Below are positions 33,284 to 45,516 of a stretch of DNA of 64,000 nt, piece by piece. Positions within the stretch are counted from its first letter, which is position 1. Every line of letters starts with the position of its first letter. The DNA comes from Rhabditophanes sp. KR3021. Its lineage: Eukaryota; Nematoda; Chromadorea; Rhabditida; Alloionematidae. Below the pieces are notes generated by a model. That model searched no databases. It was not told the DNA's origin and saw nothing but the letters and a program-made list of their open reading frames with translations. The DNA lies in contig CAUJLY010000006.1 in assembly GCA_963281155.1 (NCBI GenBank), positions 1,116,001 through 1,180,000 of the forward strand. The letters are read 5' to 3'. The position numbers and the translations under genes were made by a program.

Positions 33284-34655
33284 ATGTGTTTGGGGATCAA
33301 GGCAATATTTTTAACAGAAATAGTATTTACCTTTTTGTTGATAAATAATATTTCTTCTGTCCCATGGCTGTAGGTTTATTTTATTCGCAAAATTATTTAT
33401 TATCTTTCCAGCTCATTTGGTAAAGACATTCCCCAAAATGATTTGGTTATCAATAGTCCCCGCCAATGCAACACCATTCAAAGCTTCACCAAAAAGCAAA
33501 TTAGATTTTGCAAGAAAAATTTTGAATCTATGAACTCTATTGCCAAAGGTGCTAGTGAGGCATACCACGAGTGTCAATATCAATTTCAGAAGAGACGGTA
33601 ATAACTCACTAAATTTGACATCTAATTACTATTTTTAACATCTAATTACTATTTTATACGTCTAATTATCATTTTTAACGTCTAATTATCATTTAGATGG
33701 AATTGCACGATGATTGATGCCACATCAAAAGAAACCTACTTAGATGGTATCTTAAACACTGGCATTCGCGAAACAGCCTTTGTCCATGCCATTTCAGCGG
33801 CAGGAGTTGCATATCGAATTACTCGTGATTGTAGTAAAGGATTGATGGATAGATGCGGGTGTGATTTAAGCTCAAAAGGGTATGTTTGAATTAGACATTG
33901 TCCCAATGCTTTGTATTCAATATCTTTTTCATTGACGAGTCTATTAACCAGATTTATGTATATGTATGTTTTTTGTTTTTAGAACTGAACCCGAGTACAT
34001 TAATAATTCTTTACCCAAATCAGGCAATAAGCCTAACATCCAAAACTACAATTGGAAAGGTTGCTCAGACAATGTTCAGTATGGGATTGGCGTTTCAAAG
34101 GATTTTGTTGATGGTGCTGAAAAGGGTAGAAATATTTCAACAAATCAAATCATCATGAATCTTCATAATAACAGAGCAGGCCGACAAGTCTTGATGGATA
34201 ACATGAAAAAGATGTGCAAGTGTCACGGAGTGTCTGGTTCTTGTGAAATGAAAACTTGCTGGCAATCTTTACCTCCCTTCAGAATTATCGGAAGTATCAT
34301 CAAAGAAAAGTTTGATGGAGCTACAGAAGTCAAAGTTGCAAAGGAAGAAAACAAATTTAGACTATTAAGAAAGAATCCCATGTATAAAAGACATACCAAT
34401 GCAGATTTAGTTTACATTCAACCATCCCCTGACTTTTGTCAATCTCAACCTGAAAAAGGAGTATTTGGTACGAGTGGACGTATCTGCAATATAACATCAC
34501 AATCTGTTGATGGGTGTGATTTATTGTGTTGCAATAGAGGCTATGATAGAAAAATAGAAGTTAAGGAAGAAATGTGTAATTGTAAATTCCATTTTTGTTG
34601 CAAAGTTGAATGCCAAAAGTGCAAAAAGACTCGTGAAATATATACATGCCGTTAA
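33284..34655 (+). CDS. Wnt ligand (375 aa)
   Basis: Exons 33284-33369, 33412-33597, 33697-33879, 33983-34655. Signal peptide from MCLGIKAIFLTEIVFTFLL. Conserved Wnt blocks in order: HECQYQFQKRRWNCT across the 33597/33697 junction, RETAFVHAISAAGVAYRITRDCS, CGCD, WKGCSDNVQYGIGVSKDFVD, NLHNNRAGR, CKCHGVSGSCEMKTCW, and the Cys-rich C-terminus ending KKTREIYTCR. The acyl-carrying serine is residue 236 in HGVSGSC. A Porcupine-modified, secreted signal that acts through Frizzled receptors. The 33598-33696 intron is almost entirely a 20-bp tandem repeat. It is not safely assignable to one of the five Caenorhabditis Wnts from sequence alone; AATAAA lies at 34697-34702. Confidence 0.97.
33619..33695 (+). 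repeat. 20-bp tandem repeat filling a Wnt intron
   Basis: Units start at 33619, 33639, 33659 and 33679, with consensus CRTCTAATTAYYATTTTTAA. The last unit ends in ATTTAG, which is the splice acceptor. Confidence 0.88.
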
Positions 34656-37600
34656 ATTGTTTTAATTAATCACGCAATCATTTTTCACAATAACATAATA
34701 AAGTATTTTAAATGAAGCTACTATATTCCAACTTTATTACTTGTTAGTACTGACAAGTCTTTCTTTTAACTCATATTCAGATAATCTGTTCTTTGAAAAT
34801 GAAATATAATGTCATCAAATAAATGGTATTTGTTTAACAAATTAACAAAATAAATAACCGGTTTCTTTAAAATAGTTTGTTTAAATAAAGCCAAAATAAT
34901 CAAATGCCAATTAACGTTTATATTATTGGCATCACTTATATCATTTGGTGGCTTATGTTATTTATACGATTTACAATATTTACATTGTTTAGGTATAATC
35001 AGAAACAATAAAAAACATCTCTAGCTTCTTCCTTAATGTTAAGAACAACTCGAAAGTCAAAAGCATACACATGGATTAAATTACTTTAATAAAAATACAA
35101 AAAATTGGTTACACTTTTATTCAAATTACAAAACATTTCCGTTCCTTTTAATTGAACATACATATTCTGTAATATCTGTAGATGTTTGCAGACATTTGGG
35201 ACATTTCTTCTTGAGTTAAATATTTAAAAATTGTTTGATTAATGTAATCTAACCATAAAAATGTAAAAAATGCATACTATATAAAGAAATGTATAGACAC
35301 GAAGATAATGAAGCATTGTTTTACTATATACATGACAATTCCTTTATTTAAATTGCTCTTTTGAGCCATTATCTTTCTATTTTTAATTACTAAACATATA
35401 AATAAAACAGTCGGTCCGCTTCGTTTCCTTATCATTAAATATATTGGAAACTAATATAAACTAGTTTTTCATTCTCTAAATAAAGGTAATTAAAATTTAA
35501 AACAAAATAAATTTTTCATTGACCTCATCAGGCAAGATATAAAGGTTGCAGAATATAAACATTGCAGAATATAAACGTTGCAGAATATAAACATTGCACA
35601 TTACAAAAATCGTTGGGTGGTCTATGCCTCATCCAAAGCCCATAATTGAGCCATTAAGACAATCTTTATTTACTTAAATGTATTTCAATTCATCCGCATT
35701 AATTGTACTTATTTATAACGAGTTGTAAATTAAGTGTTTGCCAAAAAGTATCAATCAAAGCCCTTCTACTAATCTTTTGGTGTTTGATTAAATTTAAAAC
35801 ATTCCAACATTCATCTTACATAATCTCACATAAGAGTGCCCAAAAATGTTAAGTACATCACAAATTAGATACTTCAATCGAACAATCATCTTTCTTTCAT
35901 CTTTTTTGTCTTATCCTATTTTATCTAATTTCATCTCCATCCATCAAATTCATCTTGTCTTAATTATTCTTTACTAACAATCCATAATCTTTTGTTGACA
36001 ATCCAAAACAATTAATTGTATACTTAACATAAATCAAACCACATGTAATTTTCCATTTTAACACTCATCTTTGTACTTTCCAATTCTACCCACGTTTTAA
36101 TGGCTCTTATCATTGCTGAAACATTCAATGACACTGACTCATTTAGACAATTTTTTAAAGAAGGTACGACTTTTTAGTAGTGAATCAGAAATTAAAACTT
36201 CAATCTTGCTTTAATAAATGCATCAACCATATATCAACCTTCATTTGCTTATATTAGCTTAAACACATTAATTTTTGAACCGTTAAAATTTATCAACATT
36301 AGTTCATAATAAAGTTAATGAGCTAATATGATAATAAATTTTTACCATGACTAAACTTATTTTCCTCGAATAACCAAACATGAAATGTAAAAATATACCC
36401 CGTTGTTTTTGCCACTAACAGTAACTATAACTAAATATTACTCAATATGACCAAATATTGCAAAATATCAGTAAGTATGCCTGCCTTCGCCTTATCACAT
36501 ATAGGATTAAAAAGGATCATATATATTAACTTAAACCCACATATATAATCTAATTTTCTAATGGACTTTTGGTTCAAAACTCACTAGTATCAAATTCAAT
36601 GACTTATAGTTTTTTGATATTTAGCCATTTACCTTCATCCATTAATATGGTGTTCTCATATTTGCCATTATACCTAAGAATAAATAGATAATATTTATCC
36701 ATTACTATAGATACAATTTCATCATTTATGTGAGAGAAGTTCTTTTTTGCAACTTACTATGTCTTGATATTAAAGAATATTCTTTAGGATTTATTTTCAT
36801 TCTTTACATCCTTTCTACATTCTTTTCTGAATACATTTTAATATCCTCAATGAATCTGTGTTTATTTAATGTTATTGTTACTCTTAAACCTTTTAATATA
36901 TCATCCTCTATGAGTATTTATTTACAAACGTCATTTTGTCAAAATTCATTAAATGTATAAAATTGTAATGACGCGAATATTGGCTATCATTTATGACTTT
37001 TTATGCTTATACACATTTATTCCTCTTTAGATGATATTAAAGAAAGATGTCGACTTGACACAACCTTTCTTCTTTAATTTATCCGGACAATATTTCTGTT
37101 TCTTATCTCTATTTGTGATGCACTTAAGCTAACATTTTTACTTTGATCAACAATAACAGATCCTTAATAAATCCTTAATACACAACCAATAACTTCTTAG
37201 TGCTTTTTTGAAACATCAATTTCACCCATACCAACCTTCCATTCTTCCCCATCTATTTTCCTAATTTGCTTGAATTTCTAACTTTTGTTCTATCAATCTT
37301 TGATTCATGTATGTGCGTGTCAACGTGGACTTCCACAACTGAACGGATGGATAAAATGATATACAATTACATACATAACATTTCAGACATACATATATTC
37401 CTTCCTTGACAATCTTATTTAAGTTTACATTTTAATAAAGCTACTATCTCATATATTTGCAAGGCATTGTCACAAAAAATAATTACTTTTGCGGTACAAA
37501 TTGTCGTAAAATTTAAATTTAAACTAATATTTATTTTTAGTGCATTTTACACCATTCATTCCTTTATTTGCTACTTTTATTCAACAAACATCTATAATAC

Positions 37601-37756
37601 TTATAATTCTTATAATACTTCTTATCAATAATACTTCTTGACATCAAATCATTTCAAATCTTTCTTCAAAACCTTTTTAGGCTACAACAAACTAATATCA
37701 TTTTCAAAGAATGTTTTAACTACCCTCATACTTTTCTAATAGCTGTCTTTTTTGTG
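34656..37756. other. Long gene-free stretch before the peptide receptor
   Basis: Holds a 16-bp tandem repeat (35546-35598) and a possible short leader exon at 36100-36165 (MALIIAETFNDTDSFRQFFKE before a GTACGA donor). Plus strand C-biased (35881-35940 has 14 C and 1 G). No other gene found in 3.1 kb; probably regulatory space for the Wnt and GPCR genes. Confidence 0.45.
35546..35598. repeat. 16-bp tandem repeat, 3.3 copies
   Basis: TTGCAGAATATAAACR repeated at 35546, 35562, 35578 and partly 35594. Confidence 0.88.
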
Positions 37757-39165
37757 ATGTCTCGTGCTTCATTCTGTGAAAATGGTGTCGCAAATAAATC
37801 ACAAATAAATACAGACGATCTTGAGGCAGTTGTGCGCATCTTTAATATTACAGTCGTAAGTTGTTGGTTCCATATTTTGTAAACTTTTACTTATTATTAG
37901 TTTACGGGTTGCTTGATTGGAATTGGGGGATCGCTTTTGAATGTGTTGACGCTTCGAAGTTCGTCATTGCAGACGGTTCCCTTTATGTATATTAGATCAC
38001 TGGCCTTTTTCGATTTGGTAAGTCTTCACCACACTTTCAATTTACCATTCTACTTTTGAAGGTAGGATTGACGGCAGTTTTGACACATCTTATCATAAAA
38101 CTATTTGATAATTTATATTACCCCATTCTTTTCTATCGAACACACATTGAGGATGTTCTTATCAACTCGTGTTTTGCGGCAGGCTTGTATTGTGCCCTCA
38201 TGCTGTCATACGAAAGATTTTCCCTTCTCTCGAACCCTTACAAAAAAAGGCTCTTCAAACCGGAAAGGAATGCTTCCGTCAAAATTTTGTCTGTCCTTGT
38301 CTTGGCAACTCTTCTACATCTTCCTATTGCATGGCAGCAGATAATTAAATATGATCCTGACGGCAATTATATCAAGGGCAACAACAAAAAGTTGTGGTGT
38401 GAAGAACAGTATTGGACATTTTTCAAGTTCTATAGAATTGGGAGAGAATTAATTCGAGCTATTTGCGTCATTTCATTGGTTGGCCTGAATATGATCATTG
38501 CCGGCAGATTAAAGAATGTTCAAAAAAATCGGGAAGACCTTGTCAAGAGGTGTAGCAATGTGGGCATCCATTCAAACATCAACTCTTCACTAACAAGTGG
38601 AAGGCGTACTCTTCTGGAATCAAATAAGAAAAAAGAAATGAGCAGCTTATTGAAGTCATTTGTAGAACAAAAAGTAACAACCCTAATGATTGCCATAAGC
38701 TTCATCTATGCAATTGGCAACTTACCCCAAATAGCAGTAATGATAATACAAAATGAAGAGATGAAAAAACATTATTATTTTCAAGTATTTCGTCATATCG
38801 CAAATGCAATGGAAGTTTTAAACCATTCTCTTAATTTCTACATATTTTGTATGGCTTCAAGTGAGTTTAAGAGAGCTTTCTTTAGTCATTGCCGGGGAAT
38901 AAGAAAGTTTTTGTTATGTCTTCCTTTGTGTCGTTCCATATTTGAAAAGCATTGCGCAGCCCTGTCTACCACTGTCATTCCAGATCACTCCGATACCATT
39001 GAACAAAGACTCGAAAAAACAAGTGAACATGCCCGATTCATTGACGCCACCTCAAGTCATGTTGTCAGTCGAAGTGTTGGTGAAGACAGTGAAACCGCGT
39101 TAAACTTGATTGTTTATGTTAAATCCGAAGATAACATCAGCTTAAACAAGCAAACATTAGTCTAA
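37757..39165 (+). CDS. FMRFamide-receptor-like peptide GPCR (439 aa)
   Basis: Exons 37757-37855, 37901-38017, 38062-39165, all phase 0. A rhodopsin-type receptor: TM1 TGCLIGIGGSLLNVLTL with the conserved Asn, TM2 FMYIRSLAFFDLVGLTAV with the conserved Asp, ERF at residues 123-125 in place of DRY (SYERFSLLSNPYKK), and TM7 LNHSLNFYIFCMASSEFKRAFF with the N..LNFY variant of NPxxY common in FMRFamide/FRPR-DMSR-type receptors. It has a long third loop with basic clusters and a Ser/Thr/Glu-rich tail. Expected neuropeptide receptor in neurons or muscle, G-protein coupled. The start was chosen at the ATG that leads into an Asn-glycosylated N-terminus; an extra upstream exon (36100) is possible. Confidence 0.85.
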
Positions 39166-39979
39166 TAATTATTTTAACGAATCTCTACAAAGTTTTTATT
39201 TTCATAAACTTTCCATCTCCTTTTTACATCTCCAAACAAGTTATCTTTAACATAAATTCAAAGTTATTATTCAATATAAATACAGAGTCATTATTTAACA
39301 AAAAGTTACCTTTTATTACGAATCAAAGACATTGTTTATTATAAATACGAATTTATTGTTCAACATAAATCCCAATTTACTGTTTTACATAAAGCCAAAC
39401 TCATCTTTTAAATCCAACAAACGTTGCTTGAAAGCACATTAATTTTATTTACACCTATATTATATCTACATCTATACTTTATTTACATTTTAATTTTGAC
39501 AATAATATATTACCTTATTGTAATCATTTATTCTCCTTATACAGTACTTTTGAAATATTTCACCCTTAATACAATAAAATATGTGACAAAAACCCATTTA
39601 TAAATCGCAACCATACTTGTACTTACCTTTGTAATGAATAAAACTTGAAATATGACCACCTCCCTCAAAAGACATTATTATTTGAAATGATATCACGCCA
39701 TCCCAACATTTAACCTAACAAATCAACACTTCCCAATTGGCGACACTTTGAGCATATTAAAAAGGTTATTGGTTAAGCCCAATCATTGCCAACACATTAT
39801 TATTAGAAAACTTTCACTTTGTTTTATTGTATTTTAGGCTTCAAAGAAAACTTACTTTCCTATTCTATATCATTTTGTACAACTTTAGAAAATTTTAAAT
39901 AAGTTTATGAGAGAAAGGAGAATTTTTACAAATAATATACTATCAACTTATTACTTTAATCTTTTCTTTTTAGATTGAA
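39166..39979. other. Intergenic with degenerate repeats
   Basis: 39230-39400 has diverged repeats of the type CATAAATNCNAANTTATTNTTCAA, roughly 35-40 bp apart. A TTTTTAG acceptor-like site just before the next ATG suggests a leader intron or trans-splice site. Confidence 0.45.
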
Positions 39980-41672
39980 ATGAGTAATCGCCTAGTTAGG
40001 GACTTTTCTTCACCCTCCACACCATCACTCCCTCCACCTCCTCAACTTCCAACTGTTGAAGAAATGGCCGTCACCAAGTATGAAGATTTGCCCAAGATGA
40101 CTACACCTTCTCTGCTAACTCAATATTATCGCCCAGATAAATTTTCAACCCCACACCAGCATCCCAACCTCACCAAATCTCCATCACCAACCGCCACCAC
40201 TGTCCTGGGTGTGAGTAGTGTTGTTGCAGCTATGAAAGTAGCTTTCAACGACACCCCACCAACTTACCATTTAGAAGACGAGTGTCCACTTCTTCTCAAC
40301 ATTCCTATTACTGAAGCTGATCCTGGCTTCCACCGTCTCCGTCCTCTTTTTGACGTCACAAGTCTTTATGGCCATCCAGACAAGGTCATTTGCATGGATT
40401 CAATTTTCTCAGACAAAAAAGTAGCTGCTGAATACAGATCCAAGATCATCGAGTACCAATTCGCCAAACGTACTGCCTGTCTTGTTGAGAACTTGATGGA
40501 GATGAAGTTGCATACACAGGTAAATTATCACATACTTTCACCTTCCCTCAACATACCATACCCACCAGGCCATGTACCGAGACAACCATTCTTTCTACAG
40601 ACCAATCATCAATGCCAACAAAAAGTGGTTTGCCTTGAAGAGTGAATTTGGAAAGAGTCCCCACCAAGTAGATGATATGCTTAAAAGAGAAGGTGGCATT
40701 TTGATGGTTAAGAATGAAATCACCTCTATTACGCCGCAATTTTGGGGAGCTTCTATTGTGGATGGATTTAAAGGGTTGTTTTTGAGTGTTAATAGGGGTG
40801 GATCTTTGTGGGATAGTATTCCTTATTACAATGGCATTAAATCTGAGTCTGCTATCAAACAAATTTGTTTTCAATTGGCTGGTGGGCTGGAGTTTTTGCA
40901 CTGCGACGCCTTGGCTTCTCATCTTTTCAGAAGAGGAAATCACTTCAGACAAAAGTTGGGCCTCTCCCATAACACCGTCAATCCACGCAATATCTTTTTC
41001 CTCCATCAAATATGCAAATGTGGGCGTCCTGACGATTTTGACAACAAGGAATGCCCCATCTGCCGACACAGAAACATCCTTTTCTCTGTCATCAAAATCA
41101 CCGATTATACTGATATTGATTGCGCCAATCGTGTTGTCAAGATTCGTGAGTGTCAAAAACCTTACTATGCTCCTGAAATCATCCGTTTTGGGGTCAGTGT
41201 CCGTAATTCGGACATCTACAGTCTAGGGATGATCCTTGGATTATTATACACCGGAAACGAACAACTTGGCAATTCCGAAAAGATCGCTAACTGTCCAATC
41301 AATCAAATCGAAATTAACCGTCATTCTCTGCCACCTTACACCACCTCCAATATGATTGACATTTATTTGAGATGCATTGCCGTCAATCCTAACTCCAGAC
41401 TAACCTACACAACCCTCAAAAACGAGCTCTTGTCTCTTTGCAGTGGAAGGGGTGGCATGTACCTTTCAATGAAAACTCTCCTTAATAGTTACATGAAAGA
41501 TGTCCACGGCCGGGGAAGATCCAAATCTGCCCACAATAACATACCTTCTTATTTATCTCGTTCAAGTAGTTACCTCAGCTATTGCGGAGATTCAAGAAAA
41601 TTCGAAAGGGCCTCTTCCACTCAAACTGAACCTATCCAAACCGATGACCAAAGAGCCTCTTTATTATCTTAA
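39980..41672 (+). CDS. Divergent pseudokinase with Cys-rich insert (547 aa)
   Basis: Exons 39980-40519 and 40569-41672 (phase 0). The N-terminal 90 residues are Pro/Ser/Thr-rich. The C-terminal half has kinase landmarks: GGSLWDSI and ICFQLAGGLEFLH (helix E), HNTVNPRNIFF at residue 314 where HRDLKPxN is expected (Asp replaced by Thr, Lys by Asn, last Asn kept), ITDYTD in place of DFG, YYAPEIIRFG (APE), and SDIYSLGMILGLL (helix F). No glycine loop or VAIK lysine is recognisable. Between the catalytic loop and the DFG position a CKC...CPIC knuckle (residues about 329-345, CxC-x11-CxxC) is inserted. Catalytic Asp and DFG Gly are missing, so it is probably a scaffold. A Ser/Arg-rich tail follows. 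The closest family is not known to me. Confidence 0.75.
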
Positions 41673-42395
41673 CCAACTAAAAACAACTATGTAAATCTTT
41701 TGAACCTGCAATTAATAAGAAAAGTAGTTCTGGGCACATGGCTACACCACCTCATATTATTTGACACATCTCCTATACTTATTTGTGATTTAAAAAACTT
41801 CAAGCGTACTTACTTTTTGTTGTTCCAATAAATGGTTTGTCGAACCTTTGTTTGCAAAACACTTTCATTCCTAGTTGCATTGACAGGTCCATCTTCGTAA
41901 TTAGACACAGTCCCAGTTTTAGGACATGTCGAAATTGTAGGAGTAAAGGTGGTATTAGTTGCCAACAAAGTGAAATCATATAAAGACAGAAAACGCAACA
42001 TACATTGTGGTTGACATCACAATTTGATTTTGTATTGTTTTGTATTCTTAAATATTAATTTAGACACTTTAATTTCCATTGTTTTATTAATTGAAATTTG
42101 AATGGATATCAACCGGATTGCGTGAATAAAGATGCCTCTGCCATCATGCATTTTGTGAAGTGGACTGTTTCACAAAATGACCATCTTTTTATACAAGTAG
42201 TAGGTAATTTGATAGCTGTGTAGTCTTTTGCCACTTTCGATGTATGGATCAAGTCATTTTACTAGGTGACACTTCTTTAATAAATTTGCCTTGAGCGGAA
42301 TTTTATTTGGATTATTGTCACCCGCCTTGTGAAATTTCATTACGCTCTATTTGTGTTTTAAACAATTGCAAACACTCATTTTAATTGCGAAGAAA
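41673..42395. other. Intergenic, one weak minus-strand frame
   Basis: The minus frame 42001-41810 (63 codons, three Asn glycosylation sites, one Cys) has no recognised relative and a GTAAGT donor directly at its end; it may be an isolated exon. Otherwise nothing seen. Confidence 0.35.
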
Positions 42396-43717
42396 ATGGC
42401 TCCAGGCCGAAAGACAAGGCAACAGCGGAAGGCGAGGGGTGATCAGGGTGTTGCAAATTCAAGTAGAGTCTTGAGATCAGTAATTTTTTGAAGTAAAATG
42501 CGGATTAATAATCTTCTTTTTATAGGGCAACAGACCCGTAGTAGGCGATGTTCCAGAAGACGATGACATTCGAGCAGTAAGATTATTAGTAAAGCTAATT
42601 ATAAAAGTATGTTTTAGGTTGTTGGTAGAGCACCAGTCGTCACAAGAAGGCGCCACTCAGTCACTGGAAGAGTTGATCGGAGAACAATCAACGCAGCAGA
42701 ACAGAGTAGCGAATTACCTTTCTTGCCACGCCGTTCTTTTCCATTCCTTCGGAGAATTCATATTAGGAGCCCATCTCCACCCTCCCACCGAGACTCTCGT
42801 TCTTCCAGGAGAGGAGTACTCCAGGTAGAAACACGATTCCCCCAACGAAGCAATCGGGCGGCAGTGTTGGACCGCATCAATGTTTCTGTTAATGGAACAA
42901 GACCTAGGAGAGTGTCGAATGCCAGAACTATTGGAATGTTGGAGGCACCAATAACTACTCCTACACCAATCGGTGGGGCTGTTATCCCAGCAAGACCGTA
43001 CCCGCATCCGGCAACTTTACCATATCCTCCTACAATGAATGAAGTGTCAGCAGAACCGCCTGTAGGAAGATTGACCTCTCCATCAAATTCCGACATGGCT
43101 TCTCCACTTCCCACATCCTTGGACCGTCCGGTGATTATTGCAACAACAACTACGAGAAGAGATCTGGGTGATCGTGCAGATCAAATCCACACTTTTCACG
43201 GTGGATTTATGTTTGAAATTCCTGATTTCTCAAACAATGAACTTACCCAAGAGGAGTTCTTTGATATGTTAACACGGGCAGCTCGCGCACACCAAGGAGG
43301 AAGATTAGTCGTCCCACCAAACCAGATCTTCAACTCAAATGCTGATCCTTTTGACATGCCCGAACCTTTGGCAAAAAGATTGGGTAATAGTGGGGAAGCG
43401 TGCACAATCTGTCACGAAGATGATGTTGCGGATGGTGTATATTGCATGCATTGTTATCAACAAATTGGCAAGCTAAAACTACTTTAGTCAAGAGTCTTAT
43501 TTCTTTATTAATTACAGGTTGCTTGGGTTGCTTAATCGGGTGGGTTCAAGCAAACAGTGTGGATGTTGAGTCAGGAGTTCGCTATGTCCCCAATCGCGAC
43601 CATTTAACATGTCCTCTTTGCAGACATCCGTGGGAAACAGCCAGGCCAGAGGTTTTCAGATACACCGAAACAAGCAAGGAGCAAGTAACTGGCTCATCTC
43701 AAAGAAAGCCTACCTAA
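42396..43717 (+). CDS. C-terminal RING-type E3 ligase-like protein (394 aa)
   Basis: Exons 42396-42479, 42526-42576, 42618-43467, 43518-43717. A basic, Ser/Arg/Pro-rich disordered N-terminus (MAPGRKTRQQRKARG start) runs for about 250 residues, then an acidic/aromatic segment (GGFMFEIPDFSNNELTQEEFF), then a C-terminal RING: CTICHEDD, VYCMHCYQ, CLGCLIGWVQ, CPLCRHPW. The first intron pairs are GT-AG, but the RING-splitting intron needs a GC donor (GCAAGC at 43468) to keep CMHC and frame; using GTGTAT at 43433 also keeps frame but deletes CMHC, two or more zinc ligands. A ubiquitin ligase role is inferred from the RING. Confidence 0.72.
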
Positions 43718-45516
43718 CTTAATACTACCTGGACCTTTCCATTAATCAATTTATCTTTTTCAATATTCCATTAAAAACTAAAAATGTATGTGAATAGTGT
43801 GAAGTAATTTCACTTACCTTTTATTCCTATCTTATTTTATCCTAAACAATAACTTAATCGTGATAATAAATCTTTTCAATTGAATATTTGTTTTTAATTT
43901 GTTCAACATCTAAATGAGATTGTAAATGGTGTTGTGGCTTAATATAACACTGAATAATTGATATGTGATATTTGATATATGAAATGTATTACGACAGATA
44001 CATTTCCTTCTAATGTATATTGTGTTTGTTTATTAAACTATTGTGTTCTTTTTAATTAAGTGAGCGTGTAACTCTTATGCAGCTTATAATAAGAATAGAT
44101 TTGAAGTTGAAAGTGTTTCTCTAAACTTGATGTAAATATTCAGGTCATGTACCATACCAATTCATTCAAATTAAGTCACAAAAAATAGGACAATTTGTGC
44201 TTTTGTTTAAAAAAATTAAACACACATATTAATGCTTAAGAATGACAAGTTTTCGAGCTTCAACATCATAATTATATTACTTTTTTGACGGGAAAGACAA
44301 GAAGACGATGATGTAAGTTGTGTTTGTCTTTACCTCTACTGCAATCTTCTTTTTCTTCTTTATAAGATACTTGGACCAGATTCTTTAGAACGACAAGCAT
44401 AAATTGTGATCATTTAAGCACAACAAAGGTACAAAAAATCTCACCCGAGCACACGGAACTTAACATCATCAATGAGGGAGCGAATCTTTTATTAGGTTCT
44501 TTGTTAGACTTATCAAAATTTAAATAAAAACAACTTTTGATAATGAAACTTCCCCAAAGGTTATTAAATGTTTCGATCCAACTTATTATGCATCAAATTC
44601 ATAAATAGACTTTCCCTTTTTTGTTAAATAATCGCTCCTTTGAAGAATTGTATCTGTGTAGTCTTGTAACATTTATTTATAGTATTAATATCTATTATAT
44701 TTATTACAAAATGTTCTTTTCAACCAAATGCATAAACTTTCTTCAAAAATAGAAAGGTGTTAAAAAGGTTATCAAGTTGATTTGATACAGGAGCGAATTA
44801 TTACATAACCTATTGTTGATGAACTATGTTTCTACGTCAAAACCAGTTCCCTTATACCATAAATTCCCTTTTAGATCTCAAAAAGATTGGAGATGCATTT
44901 CCGCGGACCGTCTCAAGAATGGTACGATTTTGTGTTTAGAAGCCTTAGCGCCATGTACTTCGTGTCAACATTTGTTAACTCATTCATTTGTTCTATATTT
45001 ATTCTGATTTCACAATGTAACCACACACTCACACACACAATATTCCTCTATACTTTTGTATTTACATATTGTTTGACAGAGATCTACCGCACTTTTAGTT
45101 GGGCTTGAAACATGCTAGTTAAGAAAAGCCTTTCAAATACTCGTTTCTCATATGTTAAAATATGTTCCTGCTAGATAATCCTTATAGCCTCAAATTATAC
45201 ATATGTATCAACAACCCTCCCCTTGAGAGGAATTCAATATATAAAGATTGGAAGTGGGAAAGATGATCAACTACTTTTCGTGTTGCTTAATATACTTCCG
45301 ACACAAAGGACAAACTACGATTCTTTTTTTACTCCCAAACTACCATATTTTTTAATTACGAAAGGACGAAAAAACAACGATCTGTTATTAGTATTCTACG
45401 ACCTATTAATAAGTACTGAAGAAAGATCTATTATCAGCATTCAACGACTTATCCATAAGTATCCAATCATTACACTCAATCCTTTATTGGACTTTATTTT
45501 TAATAATTAAACGACC
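43718..45516. other. Intergenic
   Basis: No convincing gene in 1.8 kb. Overlapping open frames at 44813-45108 and 45223-45510 have no recognised similarity; the second ends just before the P-glycoprotein start and may be leader sequence. Confidence 0.4.

Noticed and set aside
40548..41156. 202-codon minus-strand open frame opposite the pseudokinase
   Set aside because: Antisense shadow of a spliced plus-strand gene whose kinase motifs are clear; no family resemblance.
42714..43114. Two minus-strand open frames opposite the RING gene
   Set aside because: Shadow frames created by the Arg/Ser/Pro-rich low-complexity coding sequence.
44813..45108. Overlapping frames with IGDAF/EWYDFVF-like motifs
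   Set aside because: No stable reading frame or recognised family; left as intergenic.
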